From Favolaschia claudopus (Eukaryota > Basidiomycota > Agaricomycetes > Agaricales > Mycenaceae): a stretch of 64,000 nt of DNA. Shown piece by piece: positions 34,380 to 44,955 of this stretch (position 1 is its first letter; each line of letters opens with the position of its first letter). The position numbers and the translations under genes were made by a program. A model generated the notes under the pieces. The model had not been told where the DNA came from, did not search any database, and saw nothing but the letters and a program-made list of their open reading frames with translations. The stretch covers positions 186,001 through 250,000 of the forward strand of contig JAWWNJ010000110.1 in the NCBI GenBank assembly GCA_037176885.1. Direction: 5' to 3'.

Positions 34380-35990
34380 ATGAGTGTCTACCGCGAGCCT
34401 GCTCTCTCTGAATCCCCTTTTCATGAACACCTCCACACCAACTACATCCCCACGGACGCCGGGATAGGCCAAATTCGCGGTCACCTCATGCCACACGAAG
34501 AAGAGCTTGCGCGTCTTGACGCGCTTATTCGAGACCTCAGTGCAAAACGGGGTCGTATAAAAGGCTATATCGATGCGCACAACGCTCTTGTATCCCACCC
34601 CCGTCGCCTCCCTCCCGAACTACTTCAAAACATATTCATTGAATGCCTTCCGACAAGTCATAACGCTGTGATGAGCGTTGCAGCAATACCGCTGCTTTTG
34701 GGCCACATATGCAGCCGCTGGCGCGCCGTCGCGCTTTCGACACCGAGGCTATGGGACTCTCTCCACGTTTCTGTAGAATTTGTGCGTTGGAACTCGGACA
34801 AGTCAGCCGCTATCATCGATTGGCTAAGGCGAGCCGGCTCACGTCCTCTCTCGCTATCTATTTCCTGCGACGACGGCGAGACAGGCTTTACAGGCATTAC
34901 CGAAACTAGCAAATCCGCCCTCCTTCTTCTCTCTAAATTTTCTTCGCGTTGGGCCGTCTTCCGTTCCATCAACGTCCCCGTGCAGCATCTTTTGCAACTT
35001 GAAGGCATAGAAGTACCGTTGCTCGAAGACATTCAGGTCACTTGTCGGTACCCAACGCTTCACGGACACATCTTGGACTCTTCGTTCTTCAACGGCACCA
35101 GGGTCAGCATCACGACGCTGGATCCTGCAGCTCTCATTTCGGAGCGACTGCAACGTGTCGGTCAGCGGTGGGACCATCTCACAGACCTTACTTTGGATAG
35201 GCTGGGACCCGGCCCAGATCTCGACGACGAATACACCTATAGATACCTGGACTACGGAACGGTTTACCGGCTTTTACAGCGGTGCACCAAGTTACGTTCG
35301 CTCAAAGTCCCGATCGAGCTTGGAAACGAGCTCACCGACGAGATTATGGAAGTCCCGGTCCTCGAATCGTTGACCCTGCTGGCGGCGGGCTCGTATTGCG
35401 AAGCTCTCGGAGAGCTCGTTGACCATCTCGTGATGCCACAGTTGACGAAGTTTCATTTGATAATACTCGATGCCGCGGATTATCATTCCACAGGCACCGC
35501 CGAGTCTCTCGAACTTCTAGCCCAGAATTCCCCCCTCATATCCGACCTCAGGCTCCAACTTCCACACGATGACGTCGTCGAAAGTCTTCACACCGTGCTC
35601 GCCAATTTCTCCCCGCATCTCCAGAAACTTTCACTGGGGCTCTGCGTTGAAACTTGCCCAGATGTGTCAAAGCTTCTCAACGCAGACGAGCTATTTCAAA
35701 ACCTCAGTCCAGACACCGTGGTGATTCCCGACCTCGACCTGACGGAATTGTCCTTGGACCTGGAATACGTGCCAGATGCGTTATGGACCGAGTTTCTATG
35801 GCGGCACATAAACCGCCACACCAGACTCCGCAAATTTCATCTCCAGCTCTGGTCTGAGCATCGTCGCGCTCCGCCGCCAGCCGCTCCAGATGTCGAACCT
35901 TTCCTCACTCGCGGTCTCGATGTTGTAGTCAAGCATCACATCCGACCCGCAGACCAAATGTCACCGTGGCAAGGGATCGAGAATAGATAA
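34380..35990 (+). CDS. F-box-like protein, intact single exon
   Basis: 536 codons without introns. The N-terminal helical part (EEELARLDALIRDLSAKRGR) is followed by the F-box-like segment RRLPPELLQNIFIECLP and CSRWRAVALSTPRLWDSLHV. The rest is a degenerate leucine-rich array (LRSLKVPIELGNELTD, LQKLSLGLCVET). Members of this expanded Agaricomycete family are expected to recruit substrates to SCF ubiquitin ligases through Skp1. It lies 324 bp after the cupin-cupredoxin gene on the same strand. It is the intact counterpart of the relic at 12833-13734, though not a close copy. Confidence 0.88.
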   Translation: MSVYREPALSESPFHEHLHTNYIPTDAGIGQIRGHLMPHEEELARLDALIRDLSAKRGRIKGYIDAHNALVSHPRRLPPELLQNIFIECLPTSHNAVMSVAAIPLLLGHICSRWRAVALSTPRLWDSLHVSVEFVRWNSDKSAAIIDWLRRAGSRPLSLSISCDDGETGFTGITETSKSALLLLSKFSSRWAVFRSINVPVQHLLQLEGIEVPLLEDIQVTCRYPTLHGHILDSSFFNGTRVSITTLDPAALISERLQRVGQRWDHLTDLTLDRLGPGPDLDDEYTYRYLDYGTVYRLLQRCTKLRSLKVPIELGNELTDEIMEVPVLESLTLLAAGSYCEALGELVDHLVMPQLTKFHLIILDAADYHSTGTAESLELLAQNSPLISDLRLQLPHDDVVESLHTVLANFSPHLQKLSLGLCVETCPDVSKLLNADELFQNLSPDTVVIPDLDLTELSLDLEYVPDALWTEFLWRHINRHTRLRKFHLQLWSEHRRAPPPAAPDVEPFLTRGLDVVVKHHIRPADQMSPWQGIENR

Positions 35991-36583
35991 TCACTGTAGG
36001 ATTCCACACCTTGTGCCAATTTTATCGGTTTAATGACTCTGTGCTAGGCATACATATAGACCCGACACTTTCTCCCTAGCTTATACGAATGACTCCACAA
36101 ATATTGCTAGCCTACGTACCATTATTTCTTGAATAAGTATCACGGCTCATCGACGCAGAATAGGGTAACGTCCCTGCTTGTCGTTTACACGAATACAGTG
36201 TTCTGCGGTGTCCAAGCGGATATTGATGTTTACATTCCATTCTGGTCAATGTACTCGGCAGCCCTTCATCCAGCTGCAGCTCCATCGAAATTCAAGTACT
36301 TAGCTGTGTAATTTCTGAGTATTGCATACAAGTCTGTTACATTCGGAATGGTGATATAGCTATAGTGCGGTACATAGGCGCCGAGAATCAAGGCACAGTC
36401 ATACATCTTACAACAGATGAGCTTGAAAAGAAAAGGGAGGAAGAGCAGGTTTGTGACGACATTCGAAATGTTCGTATCTGATTCAGAATCACAATTACCG
36501 GCGCAGAATATTGAAGGCACACTATCACAAACGCAGGGGGCGCCTTACTTAGCCTTCATCGCGTATATGTCGAAAGAGCCCAC
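35991..36583. other. Intergenic, no feature seen
   Basis: No open frame with recognisable features. The interval separates the convergent F-box and chromodomain-Tudor genes and presumably holds both 3' ends. Confidence 0.4.
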
Positions 36584-37573
36584 CTATCTCGTTGGAGTTT
36601 GTTGACATTTGACTTGAGAATGCAACAACAGACGGTCGCCCCACTCTTGTTCAACATCGTACGCGGAAAGGGTGATTGAGGAATAATCAACTTCTTTTGT
36701 AATCGACATCGAACCGTCCTCCCGAAGCTCGCCAACCTCGACGGCGTCTGTTTTGAGAATCACCTTGTCCCCGGACCGAATTTTGTCGCAACGACGCATG
36801 TGCTTCAAAGGGAGACTGATTTCGGTGCCGTCTTCGTCGAACCGAACGATGTAATTGGTAGCTCCAGAGCGCTTTTGCACCACACCGGAATAATAGTGCT
36901 GATTTTCCGGCCACAGCGCGAAGACGCGGGTACCCGTGATCAAGCCCACAGACGACCTTCCGGGACCTGGTTTTTTCTTGGTTGCTTGAGTGTCAACGGA
37001 TATAAGTCAAGTTGAAAATGATTGAAGAGTTTTTAGAGAACTAAATACTTACCTCTTGGGGGAGGTCGTGTTGGTTCCAGCTCGATGACTTCTCCGGCAC
37101 GGAATTTGTTCAGCTGCTCGTGAGTCCGAGGACCGCAGTCGGCGTGCAACCAGAATTGCTGAACGGCATATTGGCTGCCTTTGAATGACTCGATTGGCTC
37201 CCAACTATTACAGATGTGAAGCCGAAGGATCATACTGGAGAATCAAGAACACTGCACATACCTTTCGTCGGCGGGCTCATAGCCCTCCCACTTTTCGTGC
37301 AAGAGATTCAGCAATCGACGACTATGGGTTGCATCGCGGCAACTCACTTGGGTAAGGTAACGCTGTCGAAGTCAATAAATCAGCCAGGAATCCCGTCAAG
37401 AGGAAAATTCGAACGCACCCAAGACTTAACGATCTTCCGTCCTGTCCCCTCAATGTGAAATTTTGCTTTGGTGATTTGTTCTAGGAACACAATTCAGCTC
37501 TTGCGCCGCAATATTGGGCGAGAACGCACTCACTGACGAAGAACAGTTCTTCATGAACCCCGGAATGGGCCAT
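36584..37573 (-). CDS. Chromodomain-Tudor protein
   Basis: Exons: 37573-37534 (MAHSGVHEELFFV), 37480-37419, a 15-nt exon 37362-37348 (RYLTQ), then WEGYEPADE, SWEPIESFKGSQ to RPPPR, and the last exon to 36584. With this splicing the chromodomain is continuous: EELFFVKQITKAKF ... RYLTQWEGYEPADESWEP, keeping the aromatic cage positions (Phe, Trp, Trp). After a basic linker (KKKPGPGRSS) comes a Tudor-like domain of the Crb2/53BP1 kind: GTRVFALWPENQHYYSGVV, NYIVRFDEDGTEISLPLKHM. Both modules bind methylated lysine, so the protein probably reads histone marks in the nucleus. It is about 240 residues with no catalytic domain. The domain calls are good and the start is likely. Confidence 0.78.
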
Positions 37574-38266
37574 ATCGTATGTTGAAGAGAAAATTGAGGG
37601 AACCAATTTGCGGACCCGCTGGAGGCTTGAGAAGTTACGATCGAGACTGCGCAGTTTTGTATGGGGAAGCTCATCAAGTTCTGGCCTGGCTTCTGCGTTC
37701 TTCTATTTCAAGAAAATAATAGAATGCTGTCGTCGAATCATCTCCTAAGAAACTACGTAGCACAAAGCGCAAGTCCGGGATCCGATTGAGAACTAATCAG
37801 CCCCAAAACAAATTTCTACCTGCTCCGAGCAGCCTCAGGCTTCAACAGCGCAGTGAGCGGCCAGCGGCCTGAGTTGCTGTTGTCAGAGTCTCAGACAGAT
37901 GCTGGCAACTGCTGCTCGGTGCGCGCTTGAGAACCAGGCAGCATCCACCGTACTAGTAGTAGTTCTTCGAGATTGTATTCGATTCCACGGGAGACGCCGC
38001 TCGTGGCGTCGAAGGGGAAGGAAAGCGAATCACTGATTGACCTTTGTTTGTCCATTACGTACACTGTAGAGATCGCGTGGCGTCAAGGTCCCGTGCTTCA
38101 CTGGCCCGGGCCGTGTCACGCAAAACTTTGCGACCACTATGCTGACTTTCTAGCGCGCTTTGCAGTGACGCTTCATCAATCAAGTAATATACACGGGTCG
38201 AGTTTGTGCAGGAGGTACACAGAAGGCAAAAAAAAATACGAAAAATACACTGACTTATAAGTTGAG
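37574..38266. other. Intergenic, no feature seen
   Basis: This is the upstream region of the chromodomain-Tudor gene and the 3' flank of the membrane-protein gene. No gene or clear repeat was found. Confidence 0.4.
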
Positions 38267-39573
38267 TTATAACTCTTCTGACTCCCTCCCTTTCGTCTGA
38301 AAAACAAGACTCCCGGTATCTCGTCCGGTGACCGAGGAGCCAGTATTGGTTTTGCTCCTCGAAGTTACCGCTTTCTGGTCCATCCCGCTTAACTCGGTTT
38401 CGTCTAACCGCTGACTGTCCGATGCACCGCTCGAGCCAAAGGTAGGCAATGTGGTGCTGATATTCCGCGTGCCCGCAGTAGAGTCATAGGCACTGAGGTT
38501 AAATCGTAATTGTAAGGCGAGAAGAATTGGGACAATTCCTAGGACTGGAGTCGCGCCTCAATGTGAGTATCGCATGAATATACACTGCGGAAAAATCTCC
38601 TGACCTTGTGTATTCGAGCCCGAAACAATCTCGAGCCCATTGTTCTTCAACCCAAAGAGAACGCCCTCTATGATGAGGGCGACGGGATATATGAGCCCTG
38701 ATTCCACAGTGAAGGCAAGGAATTGCGAGTAAAAGGAAGTCGATATCCCTGTGGTCTTGAATCTTCGCATAGCGAGCCAGATGCGAAGAAAAATCATTAT
38801 CGTGATGATGACATTCGTGATAAAGCTCATGACGAAGGAGATAATGGCTAGCCGGGCGATGGAGTGCGGAAAAAGTGTGGTTCCATGAGCCTGCTGAGAG
38901 TATGCGCGGATAGAAGCTATCCAAGCAGCTTGTCCACCACATAGATCAGAAGAACAGCATGGATGATGGAGGTAGAATAGCTGGGGGTAAACATACCAAG
39001 AGTCGCCGCAACGGACAAGCATGGAACGACAATGACAAGCCATTTGCCGTTGAATATGGTATATGCTCGGTATATCTGGGAAGTAGCGGAGTCAGTCTTT
39101 GTGCCTACATCATGGTGAAGCAGGTCACTCACGAGAAGACTATCTGCCACTACGGTCGCAGCCGCGTATACTGCCTTCCCTATCAAGTCTAAAGGTTGGG
39201 TATGATCCAAGTAATAGGTATCTGGCGGCAAATCCTCGACGAAAAATGCGATGTATAGACCCCGCATTCCAATTGCCTGTGATCAAGAGTATTGACAAGC
39301 ACACTCGCTGGACAGTTGGGTGCGTACCAGATGTGCCGCGCACAGAGAGAATAAGAAACATATTGCAATCAAACGAAGACGCTGCGAAAGGCTCTTTCTC
39401 TTGTCTTGGAAGAAGAGATACAGAAGAGAGACGAAGAGGATGAAGTTAATTCCTAACGAATATTCATGATCAGACCTCGTCGAAGACTGCTATGAACCTG
39501 AAAGGCTACCGAAAAGAATGGCTTCATACAAGACACCGAAAAGGCGGCCCTGGGAGAGAGTGAGGCTGGCCAT
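38267..39573 (-). CDS. Seven-helix membrane protein of the Agaricomycete family
   Basis: The start at 39573 reads MASLTLSQGRLFGVLYEAIL. Hydrophobic segments follow in order: INFILFVSLLYLFF, RLIAICFLFSLCAAHLV, GKAVYAAATVVADSLLV, WLVIVVPCLSVAATLG, IIHAVLLIYVV, LAIISFVMSFITNVIITIMI and ESGLIYPVALIIEGVLFG. The motif IYRAYTIFNGKWLV and the ESGLIYP helix are hallmarks of an expanded, uncharacterised seven-helix family in mushroom-forming fungi that resembles GPCRs only in topology. The C-terminal tail is Ser/Thr-rich and cytosolic (LPTFGSSGASDSQRLDETEL). Several short introns separate the helices. Ligand and partner are unknown. Confidence 0.78.
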
Positions 39574-40551
39574 GAAGGGTGGGGTGAGCCAGAACCTGTA
39601 TTGCGGGTGGGCATAAGTATATGAAGCGACGGAGAGAAGTTCTGCGGTGCCGTGCAAAGATCCGGCAGCAACCTCGGCGACTGTCGCATTGAGCGGTGGG
39701 GCGCGTAGCGTGGAAAACCACCGAACATCAGTTGATCAACTGAGATCACAGCGCGACAAATCTGTAAAAATAACTTGGACAGAGCCATCGTCAAGCTCGA
39801 ACGCGACATGCTGGGATTCGACCGCTTTCCAGTATGCGCGGTACGCTTTCGAAGCCAGAAAATGACAGGGCCTCTCGTTTCAAGGAATTTTCCGAGTCGG
39901 ACTCGTGATACCGTCTCTTTGCGAATTTTCAAGCCGATGTATCGATAACGCTAGCAGTCCGGACTCTGGAAACCCCCTAGGACGTGTTTTGTACTTGTTG
40001 AACCAAAGGATTACTTCTCAGCTGTAGCCTGCGGCGCTTCCGACGCCTTTGGCTCGGGGCCGGCGCTCCTCGCAATATTGAATTCGACTCAATTAACAGC
40101 GGAATGGTCTTGATTCGCTTGCTGTCTGTTGGGTTGCATGTATGGTCAGCGTTTCTGGATGCCACGCACTGCACTATAGCACTACTCACGTTGCAGATGA
40201 TCAGGAAATGGAACATGCAGAAAAACAAGTCTGTGAATTGATCGGCTCGCTTGATCCGCCATACAGGGCAATTCGGCCTGTCGGCCCCAAGTCGGCTTGA
40301 CTCTTGGTCCCACTCCACGATCACGCTGGCTTTTTCGAAGACGAGTTCGCACAATGACATGAATCCTTTCAAATGACGGGACTCCGAGTCTCCGACTGGC
40401 TCTCAGAATGAACGACATGAGACTCAGACGACAGTATGCGGAGTTGCATTTGTGGAATCTGTCTCTTGCATAGACGCACGACTCCTACAGAATCCAGTCA
40501 AGTGACCCTTATTTCGCATGAGAGGGCCTTCGAAGAAGCGCAAGGCTTTCG
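39574..40551. other. Interval between divergent membrane-protein and GH78-like genes
   Basis: A leftward frame of 131 codons at 39977-40372 has a hydrophobic stretch (LFFCMFHFLIICNVSSAIV) and an Arg-rich end. It has no recognisable family, so I do not call it. Confidence 0.35.
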
Positions 40552-40558
40552 TATAAAA
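40552..40558 (+). promoter_or_regulatory. TATA box of the GH78-like gene
   Basis: TATAAAA lies 42 bp upstream of the ATG at 40594. Confidence 0.6.
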
Positions 40559-40593
40559 CCTCCGCCACCTTCCGCAAGAGCGCGGTTCCGAAA

Positions 40594-43078
40594 ATGCTCT
40601 TGCCTCTCTATGCCTTCCTAGCACTCCCGCTATGCGGAGCCCTGGCGCCAAAAGGACCTTGGGATGCCTTCAACTTTGCGCCCACCTCCAAGATCGTGAA
40701 GCCGGTGTCTATTCGCTCCGTCAGCGGAAACGTCCGGGGCGCACAGGGTCTCGTTCAAAACTCTGCCGCTCAGGCAACATTCTATGGAAATAGTTCTTTT
40801 GTCGTGCTCGATTGGGGGAAAGAGGTACGTCTTTATAACATGCTCTCCGAGTTCCGGCGAAGAGTCATTCCCTCACCAGGTCGGCGGAATTCTCTCAATG
40901 ACCATCAACGATGCAACACCTTCATCTCGATTTTCGTTCTCATTCACGGAATCTGCCGAGTTCATCAGTCCAAACCAATCTGACGATTCTTGCCGCACGG
41001 CTGCTACGCAAAACGCGGATGGAGTGCAGTCTTTCCTTGCTCCGCTCAGGAAAGGACTGCTCACGCAAACCATTGGACAACAACGAGGGGGTTTCCGCTT
41101 TTTGACCATCGTCTCCAACGACGCAGATCCTCTAACCATCTCGAATATATCTCTGGCCATCACTTTCATGCCTCATTGGGACGACCTGAGAACGTACGGC
41201 GGGTATTTCTTTGCCCCAGATCCAGGATTCCACGATGTCAATTTTCTGACAAAGCTTTGGTATGCCGGTGTGTATTGATCCTTTTTACTCGGAAACATAC
41301 CAACTGGTTCTTTGTTCTTTCTTCGAGGCGCGTACACAGTTCAGACAAACACAATCGATTCCCACCAGGCAAGGGGACCATGTACACCTATCGGTTCGTA
41401 TAATATCTTTCGTAAATATCTCGCTTTCTCAAATAAGCATAGACGGATGGGCGAATAACGCATCCGGCGGACCTGTCGATGGTCCGATATTGGTGGACGG
41501 GGCAAAGCGGGACAGGTGAAATCTTTTCAATCTCTCAGAACGTCTGGACTTGGCTGACCGTATGCGTAGAAATATTTGGCCTGGTAAGATTGACTTTGGT
41601 AGTTCATCGCCTTATGCGATTTATTGATCCATTCACAGGGGATTGCGGTATATCCACTCATACGGCGCTCGTCGCCCTCAACGATCTTCTGCCAACCAAA
41701 AACGCACTAACCGTCATGTTTTCAACGCAAGACCCCGTGACCGGTGCCCTTCAATATTCCGGACCTCCCATCAACGCTCATGGCAGCGACACCTACATTG
41801 CCTGGTCTCTCATTGGGACGCACAATTACTATTTGTACACAGGCGATTTAGATTTTGTCAAGTTTGTGTGGGCCAATTACACCAAGGCGTTGAATTTTCT
41901 CGAAAGCCACGTGGACGAAACGGGGTTGGCGAATGTGCCTGCAGCTTTCCAAAACGATTGGGGCAGGGACGGTGGGGCGGGTCACAATTCCGCTTTTAAT
42001 GCCCTTCTTTATCGTGTTTGTCACTTCTTTTTTGTGTCGTCTATGCTACTCAATTCACCTATTTGCAGACATTGATCACTGCTTCGGACTTGGCCACGCA
42101 ACTCGGAGATCAATCGCTCGCTGGGGCATATCTCGTCAACTCGACACTTATCAAAAGAGCATACAACAATCTACTGTGGGATTCCGATGCAGGGATGTTC
42201 CGAGACAACGACATGGCGAACAGTATTCATCCGCAAGACGGGAATTCACTTGCAGTGCTCTTCAATGTCACTACGTCCGCCACTCAAAACAAAGCCATCA
42301 GTAAGGGATTGACCAAATTCTGGACGCCCATCGGCCCGTTGAGCCCCGAATTGAACGACACGATTATTCCCTTTGTCGGCGGATTCGAGGTGAGAATACT
42401 TCCTTGCCGTCATTTTGAATTCTCGACTCAAACGAAATATAGATTCAAGCACATTTCATCGCAGGAGAAGGCGCACGTGGGATCGATTTACTCGAAAGGG
42501 AGTGGGGCTACATGTTGTACACAAATCTGAGCGTGCAATCGACTCTCCTCGAAGGATTCACAGCTAACGGGTCACTGGGGTGCGTAAATACAGACGTCGA
42601 ACCGCTTTCAACATTACTCAGAACGATTGCTGCAGATACAGAGCGGCAGCCGGCTACGACTTCGACCATGCCTACACCAGCCACGCTCACGGGTGGGCAA
42701 CAGGTGAGACTTTCTTCAAGAAAGTGCACAGTTTGGTATCTTACTATTCGATCTTCAGGTCCGACCCCGGCACTTACATTCTACGTCCTTGGTATCCAGT
42801 TAACCACCGCGCAAGGCGCCTCGTGGAAGATCGCCCCAGTGCTCAGCGGTCTTCCCTCAGCTGAAGGTGGATTATCAACGGGACTTGGTTTCTTCGGCGT
42901 CAAGTGGAAGGTCACTGGCCAAACATTGTCTCTTAGTCTCGAAACGCCTGCCGGGACAGAGGGTGTGGTGACTTTGCCAGGGACCGGCCCGTTGACGGTG
43001 GATAATCGTGTTCAGCCGACGTCGAGCAATTCTGTGACATTGAAGGGCGGGAAACATACCATCACCCGACGCGTCTGA
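40594..43078 (+). CDS. Secreted GH78-like six-hairpin glycosidase (alpha-L-rhamnosidase-like)
   Basis: The signal peptide is MLLPLYAFLALPLCGALA. Beta-domain blocks come first (NSSFVVLDWGKEVGGILS, GGFRFLTIVSNDADP). The alpha/alpha barrel follows, with GAYTVQTNTID, VDGPILVDGAKRDR, NIWPGDCGISTHTAL, NAHGSDTYIAWSLIGTHNYY, FQNDWGRDGGAGHNSAF and SIHPQDGNSLAVLFN, and a C-terminal beta-sandwich (LSLSLETPAGTEGVV). This pattern matches fungal six-hairpin enzymes around GH78, which remove rhamnose or similar sugars from plant polysaccharides or glycosides; the exact substrate is inferred. The frame from KRDR to GDCGIS is restored only through a 14-nt exon at 41570-41583 flanked by introns of 54 and 55 nt. 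It is about 640 residues and appears intact. Confidence 0.85.
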
Positions 43079-43948
43079 GAATTCTATTCATGTACATAGT
43101 ATCAATCGAAATCAAGTTGTATTTGTTCAGCAAATGCGTTGCTTATGCAATTTACGCGTTGACGACTCTCCAGAAAGGGAAAATGTTTTACTCGATGGGG
43201 GAGTAAGTATGACGCGGGTTCGTGACAGCGAATTTCCTATTACATTCTTGAGTTGCAAGGAACCTGCCTGTCAAGATCTCTCTGGACTATTGGTTAGTGC
43301 GCTGTTTTATTTGCATCGAGTATCTCTTCCAGGTGATAGTGTTATTATAGTACCACTACTCCCTTCGCTTCATGTCGCACCATGAATCTCCATGATAGGT
43401 CTTGCTGTTTCTATGACGGTATTTATCTGATGCCCGGAGGGCCTTATGAATTATCGACTGTATAAGGTATCGAGTTGGTTGTCAACCCTGGTAATTCATC
43501 TGAGCTCGAACATCAACGCTGATTTGTCTGCAGAGTATCAGTTTACGGAACCATGTTAGATTGCCGGTGAAATCGCCTTATTTGGAGTATTGGAGGTGAT
43601 GTGGTCTGTTGATTGATGCCGACGATACTTGCATCAAATATCTCCAGCGGCACTTGTCAGTTGCTGTAACCAACTAATCTGACGAGCATCAACCCTTCGC
43701 TACATACAACGGTTATCTTTCAGTCAGAATCATATTTTGTAGAAAAATGCAAGAAAATTGTCTATTTTTACAGAGTGCGCATAGCAATGCGAGCTTGAAT
43801 TTGCGCCTAGGCTTGGCAGTCTTGGAGGAGGCCGGAATCAGTTTACAGTGAACGGGGCCGGGTGGACGGCGTTCTGAGCGATGGCACTGCGAAGGAATCC
43901 GGTTCATCTGAACAATGAAAGCACGACTCAACAATAAATGCGTACCTC
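43079..43948. other. Convergent intergenic region, no gene called
   Basis: 3' flanks of the GH78-like gene and of the hypothetical gene that follows. No feature recognised. Confidence 0.4.
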
Positions 43949-44955
43949 TTAGGGGGCCTCCAAGCCAATCTCGTCTCCGTTGTCGTCTTTCTTCGCCCTG
44001 ACGGCCCAGAACGGGAACCCGGACTTCTGCCCGCGGCCGTGCCCTTTCCTTTGATACATCCCCGAATGTGACACGTTGAAGGACAGGAAGCCCTCCCAGA
44101 TCTCCACCTCCTTCCCATCACGCTCGCCGACCCAGGCGCGCTGCATCCGAAACACTCCTTCAGCCTCATCCACCCCACAATGGTCCGTCGCCAGCTCTGT
44201 CCGACCTTGAATCCCCTTACCACAATTTTTCTTCGGAGCAGTGAGAAATTTGTGGCGTTCCTGTTCAGTAAAAACGACTGCGTCGACGACTTCAAGATCC
44301 GTCAGCGAAATTTCCCAGGGCATCTCTTCCATGGGATCTTGCATGTCGACGCTCTCTAGCCGCCCATCAAGGAGGTACTTGCTAGCTTCGCTGGGAATCA
44401 CGCAGCGGCCAGAGAAATCCGATTTGGTCTGGAGTGGGACGATGGTGTCGTATAACGCCTCGAACTGCGGGGCGTCAGTCGTCCTGGCTGGAGGGAGATA
44501 GACCTTCTTTAAGAAGGGAAGCTCCATCCTGTAGAGATCGAACTTCCCGGAGGGGATTGGGTCAACATCTTGGGGAAGCTGCAAAGCATTGTGAGTGGAT
44601 GCGCGATTTGAGGACTCACGGCTGACGCACCTCCGATTCCTGGGTAGTTTCCTGTACGACGATCAAGATCAGTACTCGAGGAGGAGGGTGCGAGGTATCG
44701 ATAGCGCACCTGAGCCTCTGAAGCTTTCCTGGCACGTTTTTGAGCAGGCTCGGTGAAGGATTCATCTTGCGTGGCGTCGTTATTGGTCGCTGTCCCCTCT
44801 TCCTCTTCAGCATCACTGGAGCTACGAGGACGCTTCCCAGTATGAGCGTCCGCCTTTTTGGAGGCCGCGGTGGTCTTTTTGGTCTTAGTTTGCGCCGAAG
44901 TCTTAGCTTTTCCGGCTGTGCCAGTCTTCTTTCTCTGTAACCAAAACCCAGGCAT
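43949..44955 (-). CDS. Hypothetical basic nuclear protein
   Basis: The start at 44955 reads MPGFWLQRKKTGTAGKAK. The first 80 residues are Lys/Thr/Ala-rich and carry a likely nuclear signal (GKRPRSSSDAEEEE, EPAQKRARK). A small exon gives NYPGIGGASA, and a last exon of about 210 codons gives LPQDVDPIPSGKFDLYRMEL, DFSGRCVIPSEASKYLLDGR, VVDAVVFTEQERHKFL and WEGFLSFNVSHSGMYQRKG. The second half looks globular, but I do not recognise it. Both introns have GT-AG borders. It is probably DNA- or chromatin-associated, judging only from composition. Confidence 0.65.

Noticed and set aside
39453..39932. Leftward 159-codon frame upstream of the seven-helix gene
   Set aside because: It runs through the start of the membrane-protein gene in a different frame. 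MASLTLSQG at 39573 fits the family start better.
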